From Nonomuraea guangzhouensis (lineage in GTDB: Bacteria; Actinomycetota; Actinomycetes; Streptosporangiales; Streptosporangiaceae): a DNA stretch of 64,000 nt. Shown here piece after piece: positions 10,101 to 17,581 of the stretch. The notes beneath the pieces are model-generated. The model had not been told where the DNA came from. It ran no database searches and saw only the letters and a program-made list of their open reading frames with translations. The position numbers and the translations under genes are program-made. Where the stretch lies: the NCBI RefSeq assembly GCF_019396345.1, contig NZ_JAHKRM010000007.1:331535-395534 (forward strand), given 5' to 3'. Position 1 is the first letter of the stretch. Each line of letters begins with the position of its first letter.

Positions 10101-10745
10101 GCCCTGCTCCGGCCCGAGGCGGCCTTGGTGCCGATGCGCCTGGACACCAAGGCCATGAGCGCGCGCGGCGACTCCCTGCCGCCGATGCTCAGAGAGCTGG
10201 TACGAACCCGGCCGCGCCGCGCCGCCTCCACCGACCGCGGCACCGGCCCGAGCCTGAAGGACAGGCTGGCCGGGCTTCCCGAGCCGGACCGGCGGAAGAT
10301 CCTGCTCGACCTCGTGCTCGACCAGGTCACCGCCGTGCTCGGCCACGCCTCCGCCGACGAGGTGGACCCGCACCGGCCGTTCGACGAGCTCGGGTTCGAC
10401 TCGCTGACCGCGGTCGAGCTGCGCAACCGGCTGAACGCCGCGGTCGATCGGCGACTGCCCACGACGGTGGCTTTCGACCACGCGACGCCGATCGCGCTGG
10501 CGGAGTACCTGCTCACGGAGATCGCGCCGGCCGACAGGCCCACCGGCGAGCGGGCGCTGGAGGAACTGGACCGGCTGGGGCGGCTGCTCGGCGCGCTCAC
10601 GCCCGACGAGGAGACGCGGTCGACGGTCACCGCGCGGCTGCGCGGCCTCCTGACGCAATGGCGCGGCGAACAGGCGGAGCCCGGCCGGGCCGTGGAGTCG
10701 GCGAGCGCCGACGAGCTGTTCGCGTTGATCGACAAGGGGCTCTGA
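4149..10745 (+). CDS. Modular type I polyketide synthase, one fully reducing module (KS-AT-DH-ER-KR-ACP)
   Basis: This 2198-residue protein is one chain-extension module. The start is the ATG of MANDDKLREYL, a typical N-terminal docking helix, ten bases after GGAGG; an earlier in-frame ATG only extends it into the previous gene. Domains: docking 1-35, KS 36-460 (Cys206, His341, His381), AT 555-860 (Ser641 in GHSIGE; HAFH at 740-743, the malonyl-CoA signature), DH 915-1190 (His947), ER 1460-1765 (Tyr1514 at the stereo position, irrelevant without a methyl), KR 1775-2000 (LDD motif, Tyr1918), ACP (Ser2085), C-terminal docking. It should add an unbranched C2 unit and reduce the incoming beta-keto group to CH2. 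Two oddities: the DH motif reads HTIGEEVIFP, with Glu for the second Gly, and the DH-ER linker carries two in-frame tandem repeats (residues 1258-1314 and 1384-1423). Confidence 0.97.
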   Translation: MANDDKLREYLRLATAELRSVHRRMDEMEARRHEPIAIVAMSCRLPGGVRDPEQLWRLVAEGRDAMSEFPADRSWDLERLYNPDPEHAGTCYVSTGGFVRDVGDFDAGFFGMSPREALATDPQQRLLLETSWELLEQAGLDPATLKGSETGVFVGAASSGYGVGPAGFPDGVEGHLLTGGSTAVMSGRIAYALGLEGPAVTLDTACSSSLVALHLACESLRRGECALAISGGATIIFTPEIFVEFSRQRGLARDGRCKAFAEAADGTAFAEGVGLVLLERLSDARRLGHRVLAVVRGSAVNQDGASNGLTAPNGPSQQRVIRQALIDAELSPIDVDAVEAHGTGTMLGDPIEAQALLATYGQDRPQDRPLWLGTVKSNIGHTQAAAGVAGVIKMVMAMRHGVLPKTLHVDTPTSHVDWSAGNVRLLTEPAPWPGGDRPRRAGVSSFGISGTNAHVVLEGVEEEPAEPRELAQSPMPMLLSGRSPAALRAQAERLKSYLEERTDLALPDVAYSLATTRAGLEHRAVVTAPDRAGLLAGLSQPADGVVSGGKLAFLFTGQGSQRVGMGLELAATYPVFAEHLAASCAHLDPRLEHPLMEVMAERPDLLDQTGYTQAALFAVEVALYRLVESWGVVPDFLLGHSIGELAAAHAAGVLSLEDACALVAARGRLMQALPAGGAMVAVQAGEEEAGRILAETPDAAGAVVIAAVNGPASVVLSGDEQAVTRVAGRFAKSRRLPVSHAFHSPRMEPMLAAFREVAESLSYGSASVPVVSNLTGEPVPEFSAEYWVRHVREAVRFADGIAFLHERDVRTFVELGPDGVLSGLGQECVPEPQDGRGPVFVPLLRRGRGEAEQVVTAVGQAHAGGAAVDWERFFAGTGARRVDLPTYAFQHRRYWLNPGQSGGDPASIGLDAPDHPLLGAAVELPDSGGFLFTAQLSRSAHPWLADHTIGEEVIFPGTGLVELAIRAADQVGCGKLEELTLEQPLLLPERGSVRLQIVVSDPDDSGTRTIKMYSQSGDAPWDRHATGALAPAAAPVGFEAASWPPSDAQQVEVDGLYDRLADLGLRYGPAFRGLRAAWTRGEEVFAEVELPEHAAADATRFGLHPALLDAALHAFGFSSASAEHTALPFTWADVELHAAGASSLRVRVTPTGEDSLRLEAADSLGQPVVSIGSLVLRQITLDKLAGARTGAERSLYHLDWTPISVEPASSTRCWAIGGEVAGAEPYDDLSVLIRAVESGASPPEVVIVHPAVTAGADTVTAAGTGGSASVTATGDSVSVTETGGSVSVTGMGDPVSVTDTSDSVAAADTGDSVAATVHTAVHRALDLVQVWLADPRLAESRLVFLTRKAIAPGDGRDLAGAAVWGLIRSAQAENPGQFTLLDLADHAPSADLVADHVPSADPVADRVPSADLVDDHLPSAALIAAAALSGEPQLVLKEGAVLAARLAHAPDTGLTPPPDAATWRMDSRAKGTLDGLAFVDAPEAAAPLKPGEIRIALRAAGVNFRDVLNALGMYPGESGAMGLEGAGVIAEIGPGVTGFAPGDRVLGLFDGGAFGPLIVTDHRQVAPMPAGWSFAEAASVPVAFLTAYYGLVDLAGVQPGDRVLIHAAAGGVGMAAVQLARRLGAEVFGTASPGKWAALTLDEDHVASSRTLDFAEKFGQVDVVLNSLAGEFVDASLGLLSDGGRFVEMGKTDLRDTIAPGIRYTPFDLVEAGPDRTGQMLREILDLFERGEIQPLPVTSWDLRRAPEAFRFMSQARHIGKVVLTVPSPIDLDGTVLVTGGTGGLGKLLARHLVARHGVRDLLLTSRRGTAVEGAEKLRAELAELGARVEIAACDVADRDALAALIAGRPLTAVVHAAGVLDDGPITSLTPERLDGVLRPKADAALNLHELTRGLDLSAFVMFSSAAGTMGSAGQGNYAAANAFLDALAHRRRAQGLPATSLAWGPWTGSGGMLDTLADAEVTRMARDGIIPFTPETGLSVFDTALLRPEAALVPMRLDTKAMSARGDSLPPMLRELVRTRPRRAASTDRGTGPSLKDRLAGLPEPDRRKILLDLVLDQVTAVLGHASADEVDPHRPFDELGFDSLTAVELRNRLNAAVDRRLPTTVAFDHATPIALAEYLLTEIAPADRPTGERALEELDRLGRLLGALTPDEETRSTVTARLRGLLTQWRGEQAEPGRAVESASADELFALIDKGL
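7920..8090 (+). repeat. 27-bp in-frame tandem repeat in PKS linker (about 6 units)
   Basis: Consecutive 27-base units begin at 7920 (degenerate), 7947, 7974, 8001, 8028 and 8055 and end in a partial unit. They encode nine-residue blocks such as SVSVTETGG and SVSVTGMGD. They sit in the structural-KR part of the DH-ER region, where module folds are otherwise conserved. No frame is broken. Confidence 0.9.
8298..8417 (+). repeat. 30-bp in-frame tandem repeat in PKS linker (4 units)
   Basis: Four 30-base units (8298, 8328, 8358, 8388) encode ADHAPSADLV, ADHVPSADPV, ADRVPSADLV and DDHLPSAALI. This is a second, unrelated expansion about 200 bases after the first, in the same linker between DH and ER. 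Confidence 0.9.
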
Positions 10746-10767
10746 GACTTCCGGAAGGTGGCATGAC

Positions 10768-13700
10768 GTGGCGGACGAGCAGAAGCTCCTCGACTACCTC
10801 AGGCGGGTGACCGCCGATCTCCAGCAGACCAGGGAACGGCTCCGCGAGGCCGAGGCCCGCGAACACGAGCCGATCGCGGTGGTCGCCATGAGCTGCCGGT
10901 TCCCCGGGGACGTAAATGGTCCTGAGGACCTCTGGCGGCTCGTGGCGGACGGGCGCGACGGTGTGTCGTTGTTCCCCGACGACCGGGGTTGGGACCTCTC
11001 CGCCCTCTACGACCCGGAACTGACCCGCCCGGGCACCACCTACACCCGCGAGGGCGGGTTCCTGCACGACGCCGCCGCCTTCGACGCCGGATTCTTCGGC
11101 ATCTCGCCCCGGGAGGCGCTGGCCGCCGACCCCCAGCAGCGCCTGATGCTGGAGGTGGCGCTGGAGGCGTTCGAGCGGGGCGGCATCGACCCGCGGTCGC
11201 TGAAGGACAGCCAGGTGGGCGTCTTCGTCGGCGCCTTCGCCGACGGGTACGGCGGCAGCCTGGGCATACCCGCGGAAGGCGCGGAGGGCCACCTGCTGAC
11301 GGGGAACTCCACCGCGGTGATCTCGGGCCGGATCTCCTACGTGTTCGGGCTCAAGGGCCCCGCGGCCACCATCGACACGGCGTGCTCGTCGTCGCTGGTG
11401 GCGCTGCACTGGGCGTGCGAGTCGCTGCGCGGCGGGGAGAGCACGCTCGCGCTCGCCGGCGGGGTGACCGTCATGCCCACCCCCGACATCTTCGTGGAGT
11501 TCAGCCGCCAGCGTGGCCTGGCGCGCGACGGGCGGTGCAAGGCCTTCTCCGACGACGCCGACGGCACCGGGTGGGGTGAGGGCGCCGGCCTGCTGCTGCT
11601 GGAGCGGTTGTCCGACGCGCGGCGCAACGGTCATCCGGTCCTCGCGGTCGTACGCGGGTCCGCGATCAACCAGGACGGCGCCAGCAACGGCCTGTCCGCC
11701 CCGAGCGGGGTGTCCCAGCAGCGGGTCATCCGCCGCGCGCTGGCCGACGCCGGGCTCGCGGCCGCCGACGTGGACTTCGTCGAGGCGCACGGCACCGGCA
11801 CCACCCTGGGCGATCCCATCGAGGCGCAGGCGCTGCTGGCCACCTACGGCGCCGACCGCCCCGCCGACCGGCCGCTGTGGCTGGGGTCGATCAAGTCCAA
11901 CATCGGTCACACCCAGTCCGCCGCCGGTGTCGCCGGGGTGATCAAGGCGGTGCTGGCCATGCGGGCGGGCCTGCTGCCCAAGACGCTGCACGTGTCCGCG
12001 CCCTCGTCCCACGTGGACTGGTCCGCGGGCAACGTCCGCCTCCTGACGGAGACCGTCGACTGGCCGGACACCGGCGCCCCCCGGCGGGCCGGCGTGTCCG
12101 CCTTCGGCGTCAGCGGCACGAACGCACACGTGATCCTGGAACAGGCCACGGCAGCCGACACCGCCCCGACCGGGGCTGCGCCGTCGGCGGACGCTGCCGC
12201 CCCGGCCGGGGTCGCATCGCCAGCGGACGGCGCGGCGGTCGCGTGGGTGGTGTCGGCCAAGAGTGCCGCCGCGCTGCGGGCTCAGCTTGAGCGGCTTGGC
12301 GCGCATGTGGCGCGGCGCCCCGGTCAGCCCGTTGCCGATGTCGGGTTCTCCCTGGCGACGACGCGGACGGCGTACCGGCATCGCGCCGCGGTCGTCGGGC
12401 GGGACCGTGACGAGTTGCTGGCGGCCGTGCGCGGGATGGCCGCGGGTGAGCAGGTACCCGGCGCGGTCGGTGGTGTGGCCGGGGTGCCGGGCAAGACGGT
12501 GTTCGTCTTTCCGGGGCAGGGGTCGCAGTGGGCGGGCATGGCCACCCAACTGCTCGACGAGTCGCCGGTCTTCGCCGAGCACTTCGCCGCCTGCGAGCGT
12601 GCTCTCACCCCGTTCGTCGACTGGTCCCCGGCACCGGTGCTCCGCGGCGCGCCCGGCACGCCCCCGCTGGAGCGGGTGGACGTGGTCCAGCCGCTGCTGT
12701 GGGCGGTCATGGTGGCGCTGGCCGAGCTGTGGCGTTCGTACGGCGTGCGGCCCGACGCGGTGATCGGCCACTCCCAAGGCGAGATCGCCGCCGCCACGGT
12801 GGCGGGTGGCCTGTCCCTGGAGGACGGAGCCCGCGTGGTCGCCCTGCGCAGCCAGGCCATCGGCGCCGTGCTCGCCGGCCGGGGCGGCATGGCGTCCGTC
12901 GGGCTGCCCGTCGACGAGCTGACCGCGCGCCTTGGCCGGCGACCGGGTGACTACTCCCTGGCCGCGGTCAACGGAGCACGCTCGGCCGTGGTCTCCGGGT
13001 CGCCCGGCGCGCTCGGCGAACTGGTCGCGGAGCTCACCGCCGAAGGGATCCGGGCCAAGTTGATCCCGGTCGACTACGCCTCACACTCGGCCCAGGTCGA
13101 CGAGCTGCGTGAGCGCCTGCTGCAGGATCTCGGGCCGATCAGGCCCGGCGCGGGCGAAGTGCCGATGATCTCGACGGTGACCGGCGACTGGATCGACACC
13201 ACCGGGCTCGACGCCGCGTACTGGCACGCCAACCTGCGGCAGACCGTACGGTTCGACGCGGCCGTCCACGCGCTCGTCGCCCAGGGCCACGCGGTCTTCG
13301 TCGAGGCCAGCCCGCACCCGGTGCTCACCATGGGCGTCCAGGAGACCCTCGACGCCCTCGACCGTGACGCCGTGGTCATCGGCACGCTCCGCCGCGAGGA
13401 CGGCGGCCGGGCCCGCATGCTCACCTCGCTCGCCGAGCTGCACGTACGCGGCGTCGGCGTGGACTGGTCCGCCGTCTACCCCGGCGCCCGCCGGGTGGAC
13501 CTGCCGACCTACGCCTTCCAGCGCGAACGCTACTGGCTGGAGCCCGTGAGCGCCGTCATCTCCGGGGAGGCCCCGAGCGCCGACCCCGATGAAGCCGATT
13601 TCTGGGCGGCCGTGGACCGGGGGGACGTGCCACGGTTCGCCGAGGTGGATCCGGCCGCCCTGGCCGAGGTGCTGCCGGCCCTGTCGACATGGCGCCGGCA

Positions 13701-16329
13701 GCGGCGGCAGGCGGCGACGCTGGACTCCTGGCGCTACCGGGTGGCCTGGCGGCCGGTACGAGAGCCGGCCGACGCGACACTGACCGGAACATCCTGGATC
13801 GTCGCCCTGCCGGAGACCGACGGCGCCGACACACAAGCGGCTACTGCCACCGACGGTGCCGACATGTGGACGGCTTCGGTCGTCAGCGGGCTGGCCAAGG
13901 CGGGTGCCCACGTGGTGCCGATCCGGGTGGGGGACCAGGACCGGGCCGCGCTCGCGCGTACCCTGCGCGACGCCCTCCCCGAGGAGCCGCCGACCGGCGT
14001 GCTCTCCCTGCTGGCGCTCGACGACCGCGCCCACCCGGCCCACCCCGTACTCTCCAACGGCTCAGCCATGACCGTCACGCTGGTGCAGGCGCTCGGCGAC
14101 GCGGAGGTCTCCGCGCCGCTATGGGCGCTCACCTCGGGCGCGGTGGCCGTGGAGCACCCGGCCGAACTCCGGTCCCCCTCCCAGGCGGTGGTGTGGGGCA
14201 TCGGCACCGTCCTCGCCCTGGACCACCCCGACACCTGGGGCGGCCTGATCGACGTCCCCGCCGAACCGGACGAACGTACCGTCGCCCGCCTGTGCGGCGT
14301 CCTGTCCGGGCGGGACGGTGAGGATCAGTCGGCGGTACGGGCGGCGGGCGTCTTCGCCCGGCGGATGGAGCGCGCACCGCTGGACGGCGCGACTCCCGAG
14401 ACCCTCTGGCGACCGCACGGCACGGTCCTCGTCACCGGCGGCACCGGCGGTGTCGGCGCCCAGGTCGCCCGCTGGCTGGCGGCCCGCGGCGCCGAGCACC
14501 TCGCGCTGGTCAGCCGCCGGGGGCGGGCCGTCGAGGGCGTCGCCGAGCTGGAGGCCGAGCTGACGGCGCTCGGCGCCAAGGTCACCGTGACCGCCTGCGA
14601 CGTCGCCGACCGCGAAGGGCTGCGCCGCGTGCTCGACGCGCTGCCCGAGGGGCAGCCGCTGACCGCGATCGTGCACGCGGCCGGCGTCGTACGCGACGAC
14701 ACGCCGCTCGCCGGCAGCACGATCGCGGAGTTCGCCGAGACGGCCGAGGGCAAGATCGCGGGAGCGCTGCTCCTCGACGAGCTGTCGATCGGTCATCCGG
14801 TGGAGCGATTCGTGCTGTTCTCCTCCGGCTCCGCGGTGTGGGGCCAGGCGGGACAGGCCGCCTATGCCGGAGCCAACGCGTTCCTGGACGCGCTGGCCCA
14901 CGCGCGCCGTGCCCGCGGGCTCCCGGCCACCTCGGTCGCCTGGGGCGCCTGGGGCGGCGGCGGCATGGTGGACGAGTCGGTCGGCGCGCGGCTGCGCCGG
15001 CTCGGCGTACGCGTCATGGAGCCCGGCGCGGCAGTCGCCGCGCTGGAGAAGGTCCTCGACCACGACGAGTCCCACCGCGTGGTGGCCGACATCGACTGGC
15101 GCCGGTTCGCCTCGGTGTTCACCCTCGCCAGGCCGCGGCCGCTGCTTCGCGCGCTGCCCGACGTACAGGCGGTCCTCGACGGCGAGGCGGCCGGTCAGGA
15201 CGCCCACGAGCCGTCACTCGCGGCGGAGCTGGCCGGGCTGGCGGCGGACGAGCGCGTCGACCGGCTGCGCGACCTGGTGCGGGCGCACACCGCGAAGGTG
15301 CTCGGGCATTCCGGTCCCGACTCGATCGACCCCGACCAGAACTTCCTCGAAGCCGGATTCGACTCGCTGACCTCGGTCGAACTGCGTAACAGCCTCGCCG
15401 GCGCCACCGGACTGCGCATGCCGGCCACCGTGGTCTTCGACCACCCCAGCCCCGCCGCCCTGGCCCGGCACCTGTCGGACGAGTTCGGCGGCACGCGCGG
15501 CGGCGACCCGCACGCGGGCGACAGCCTCAGCGCGCTGTTCGGGGAGGCGGCCCGCGCGGGCAAGACGCACGAGGGCCTGGCCGTGCTGCGGGCCGTGGCC
15601 GAGCTGCGGCCGTCCTTCGACGCGCCGGACGAACTCGCCGCCATCCCACCGGCGCTCAAGCTGGCAACCGGTCCCGGCGAACCTGCCCTGTTCTGCTTCA
15701 GCACACCCATGGCGCTGGGGGGAGCCGCCCAGTTCGCCCGGCTCGCGGCGAACTTCCAGGGTCTGCGCGACCTCTTCGCCCTGCCCGTCCTCGGCTTCGC
15801 ACCCGAAGAGAGCCTGCCCGGTACGGCCGAAGCCGCCGTACGCACGTGGGCGCGGAGCGTCCGCGACGCGGCGGACGGGAGACCGTTCGCGCTCCTCGGC
15901 TACTGCGCCGGCGGGATCTTCGCGCACGCCGCGGCCGGTCACCTGGAGGAGATGGGCGTCCCCCCGGCCGGCCTGATCCTGCTCGACACCTTCCTGGCCG
16001 AGAGCCAGGTGGTCGACGACCTCGGGCCGCAGATGGTCGAGGGCATGTTCGAGCGAGAAGACTCCTTCGGGCCCTTCACCAACGCGCGGCTGTCGGCGAT
16101 GGGCCGCTACTACAAGCTGTTCCGCGAATGCGAGCTGGGAGAGGTGACGGCACCCATCCTGTTCGTCCATCCGGACACGCCATTGGCGCCCTCCCTCTCC
16201 GGGGAGTGGCGTGCCACCTGGCACACGAAGCACACCGCCCAGGAGGTGAAGGGCGACCACTTCACGATGCTGGAGGGCGAGGCGCCGTCCATGGCCCACA
16301 CCATCGAGACCTGGCTCGAGTCCCTGTAG
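10768..16329 (+). CDS. Terminal polyketide synthase module with thioesterase (KS-AT-KR-ACP-TE)
   Basis: This 1853-residue protein is the last module: it adds a final extender, reduces the beta-keto group to an alcohol and releases the chain. The GTG start at 10768 lies nine bases after GGAAGG and begins a docking helix (MADEQKLLDYL). Domains: KS 34-458 (Cys206, His341, His381), AT 565-880 (Ser669 in GHSQGE; YASH 770-773, methylmalonyl-CoA), KR about 1000-1440 (Tyr1366, Trp1358, Gln1363; no LDD motif, so A1-type, predicting 2R-methyl and an L-hydroxyl), ACP (Ser1533) and TE about 1610-1853. In the TE the nucleophile elbow reads GYCAGG with Cys1713 where macrolide TEs normally carry Ser; His1831 in GDHFTM completes the site. 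As the only TE seen it marks the end of the assembly line. The stop abuts the stop of the convergent P450 with no gap. Confidence 0.97.
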   Translation: MADEQKLLDYLRRVTADLQQTRERLREAEAREHEPIAVVAMSCRFPGDVNGPEDLWRLVADGRDGVSLFPDDRGWDLSALYDPELTRPGTTYTREGGFLHDAAAFDAGFFGISPREALAADPQQRLMLEVALEAFERGGIDPRSLKDSQVGVFVGAFADGYGGSLGIPAEGAEGHLLTGNSTAVISGRISYVFGLKGPAATIDTACSSSLVALHWACESLRGGESTLALAGGVTVMPTPDIFVEFSRQRGLARDGRCKAFSDDADGTGWGEGAGLLLLERLSDARRNGHPVLAVVRGSAINQDGASNGLSAPSGVSQQRVIRRALADAGLAAADVDFVEAHGTGTTLGDPIEAQALLATYGADRPADRPLWLGSIKSNIGHTQSAAGVAGVIKAVLAMRAGLLPKTLHVSAPSSHVDWSAGNVRLLTETVDWPDTGAPRRAGVSAFGVSGTNAHVILEQATAADTAPTGAAPSADAAAPAGVASPADGAAVAWVVSAKSAAALRAQLERLGAHVARRPGQPVADVGFSLATTRTAYRHRAAVVGRDRDELLAAVRGMAAGEQVPGAVGGVAGVPGKTVFVFPGQGSQWAGMATQLLDESPVFAEHFAACERALTPFVDWSPAPVLRGAPGTPPLERVDVVQPLLWAVMVALAELWRSYGVRPDAVIGHSQGEIAAATVAGGLSLEDGARVVALRSQAIGAVLAGRGGMASVGLPVDELTARLGRRPGDYSLAAVNGARSAVVSGSPGALGELVAELTAEGIRAKLIPVDYASHSAQVDELRERLLQDLGPIRPGAGEVPMISTVTGDWIDTTGLDAAYWHANLRQTVRFDAAVHALVAQGHAVFVEASPHPVLTMGVQETLDALDRDAVVIGTLRREDGGRARMLTSLAELHVRGVGVDWSAVYPGARRVDLPTYAFQRERYWLEPVSAVISGEAPSADPDEADFWAAVDRGDVPRFAEVDPAALAEVLPALSTWRRQRRQAATLDSWRYRVAWRPVREPADATLTGTSWIVALPETDGADTQAATATDGADMWTASVVSGLAKAGAHVVPIRVGDQDRAALARTLRDALPEEPPTGVLSLLALDDRAHPAHPVLSNGSAMTVTLVQALGDAEVSAPLWALTSGAVAVEHPAELRSPSQAVVWGIGTVLALDHPDTWGGLIDVPAEPDERTVARLCGVLSGRDGEDQSAVRAAGVFARRMERAPLDGATPETLWRPHGTVLVTGGTGGVGAQVARWLAARGAEHLALVSRRGRAVEGVAELEAELTALGAKVTVTACDVADREGLRRVLDALPEGQPLTAIVHAAGVVRDDTPLAGSTIAEFAETAEGKIAGALLLDELSIGHPVERFVLFSSGSAVWGQAGQAAYAGANAFLDALAHARRARGLPATSVAWGAWGGGGMVDESVGARLRRLGVRVMEPGAAVAALEKVLDHDESHRVVADIDWRRFASVFTLARPRPLLRALPDVQAVLDGEAAGQDAHEPSLAAELAGLAADERVDRLRDLVRAHTAKVLGHSGPDSIDPDQNFLEAGFDSLTSVELRNSLAGATGLRMPATVVFDHPSPAALARHLSDEFGGTRGGDPHAGDSLSALFGEAARAGKTHEGLAVLRAVAELRPSFDAPDELAAIPPALKLATGPGEPALFCFSTPMALGGAAQFARLAANFQGLRDLFALPVLGFAPEESLPGTAEAAVRTWARSVRDAADGRPFALLGYCAGGIFAHAAAGHLEEMGVPPAGLILLDTFLAESQVVDDLGPQMVEGMFEREDSFGPFTNARLSAMGRYYKLFRECELGEVTAPILFVHPDTPLAPSLSGEWRATWHTKHTAQEVKGDHFTMLEGEAPSMAHTIETWLESL

Positions 16330-17553
16330 TCACGTGATCGGCTGGTACGGAAGCACCCGGTCGTACGCGATGAGAAGGTGACGCGGACCCCTCAAGGTGG
16401 AGCTGGGGCGGTAGGGCGGCGGGTCGGTGACCAGGCGGGGGTTCACCAGCCGGTGCGCGAGCTCACGGAGCGCGATCTGGGCCTCCAGGCGGGCCAGCGG
16501 AGCGCCGAAGCAGTGATGGACGCCGCCCCCGAAACCGAGGTGCTGGATGTAGGGGCGGTCGGGATCGAAGCGGTCGGGATCCCGCAGGTGCGCGGGGTCG
16601 CGGCTGCCCGAGGCGAGGGCGAGGACGATGGGCGAGCCCTTCGGGATGGTGACATCCGCGATCGTGATGTCGTCGAGGGCGACGCGCTGCGACAGGAAGT
16701 GCACGGGCGGCTCGTAGCGCAGCAGCTCCTCGACGGTGTGGATGATCAGGTCCGGCTCCTGGCGGAGCCGTTCGATCAGCCACGGGTTGCGCAGCAGGGT
16801 GAGCATCCCGTTGGTGATGAGGTTGACCGTGGTCTCGTGCCCGGCGATCAGCAACAGCGCGGCGGTCGAGATCACCTCGAGGTGCGACATCGACCCGTCG
16901 GGGCCGTCATCGGTGACCAGCCCGGACAGGAGGTCGTCGCCCGGGTTCTTGCGGTGGTCCTCGGCGAGTTCGCCCAGGTACTGGCCCAGCGTGACCACGG
17001 TGGCCTCGCGCCTCTTGAGCCGCTCCTCCCTGTCGTCCTCGCCGGGGCCGAGGGTCTCCACGATCTCGTCGGCCCACTGGTGGAAGCGGGGTTCGTCCTC
17101 CACGGGCACGCCGAGCAGGCGGCAGATCACCGTGACCGGGAACGGGTAGGCGACGTCGTCGACGATGTCGGCCTCCGTCCGGTCCGCGATGCCGTCGATC
17201 AGCCCCGTGACGATCTCGAGCAGCTCCCCGCGCAGGCTCTCCACCTTGCGCGGCGAATGGGGCGGCCCGAAATGACGCATGGCCAGCCGCCGGAGCCGGT
17301 CGTGCTCGGGCGGATCGGTGGTGATGAAGGAGGGCGGCAGCCCCTCGGAAGGGGGCGCGTCGGCGAGATTGCGGCGGTCCGAGCTGACCCGCGGATCGTG
17401 CAGCAGCGCGACGATCTCCTCGTACGTGCTGACGACGTAGCTGCCGTCCTCCTGCCGCGCCACGGGTGTTCTGCGCAGCTCGGCGTACAGCGAGTACGGG
17501 TCGGCCCGGTTGGCGAACTGCTGGATCTGCGCGAAGATGCTGGCCGGCTCCAC
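16330..17553 (-). CDS. Cytochrome P450 (bacterial class I, macrolide-tailoring type)
   Basis: A 407-residue soluble P450 that probably hydroxylates or epoxidises the polyketide made by the adjacent PKS. All hallmarks are intact: I-helix AGHETT (237-242, with the oxygen-activating Thr241), ExxR in EELLR (Glu276, Arg279) and the heme loop FGGGVHHCFG with Cys348. The GTG start is preceded by GGAGG at good spacing. The ferredoxin-ferredoxin reductase fusion lies upstream on the same strand, 28 bases away, and is the obvious electron donor. The position on the macrolactone cannot be read from sequence. A macrolactone substrate is inferred from location only. Confidence 0.95.
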   Translation of the reverse strand: MEPASIFAQIQQFANRADPYSLYAELRRTPVARQEDGSYVVSTYEEIVALLHDPRVSSDRRNLADAPPSEGLPPSFITTDPPEHDRLRRLAMRHFGPPHSPRKVESLRGELLEIVTGLIDGIADRTEADIVDDVAYPFPVTVICRLLGVPVEDEPRFHQWADEIVETLGPGEDDREERLKRREATVVTLGQYLGELAEDHRKNPGDDLLSGLVTDDGPDGSMSHLEVISTAALLLIAGHETTVNLITNGMLTLLRNPWLIERLRQEPDLIIHTVEELLRYEPPVHFLSQRVALDDITIADVTIPKGSPIVLALASGSRDPAHLRDPDRFDPDRPYIQHLGFGGGVHHCFGAPLARLEAQIALRELAHRLVNPRLVTDPPPYRPSSTLRGPRHLLIAYDRVLPYQPIT

Positions 17554-17581
17554 GAGGCTGCCTCCGTTTGTCGAGATGGTC

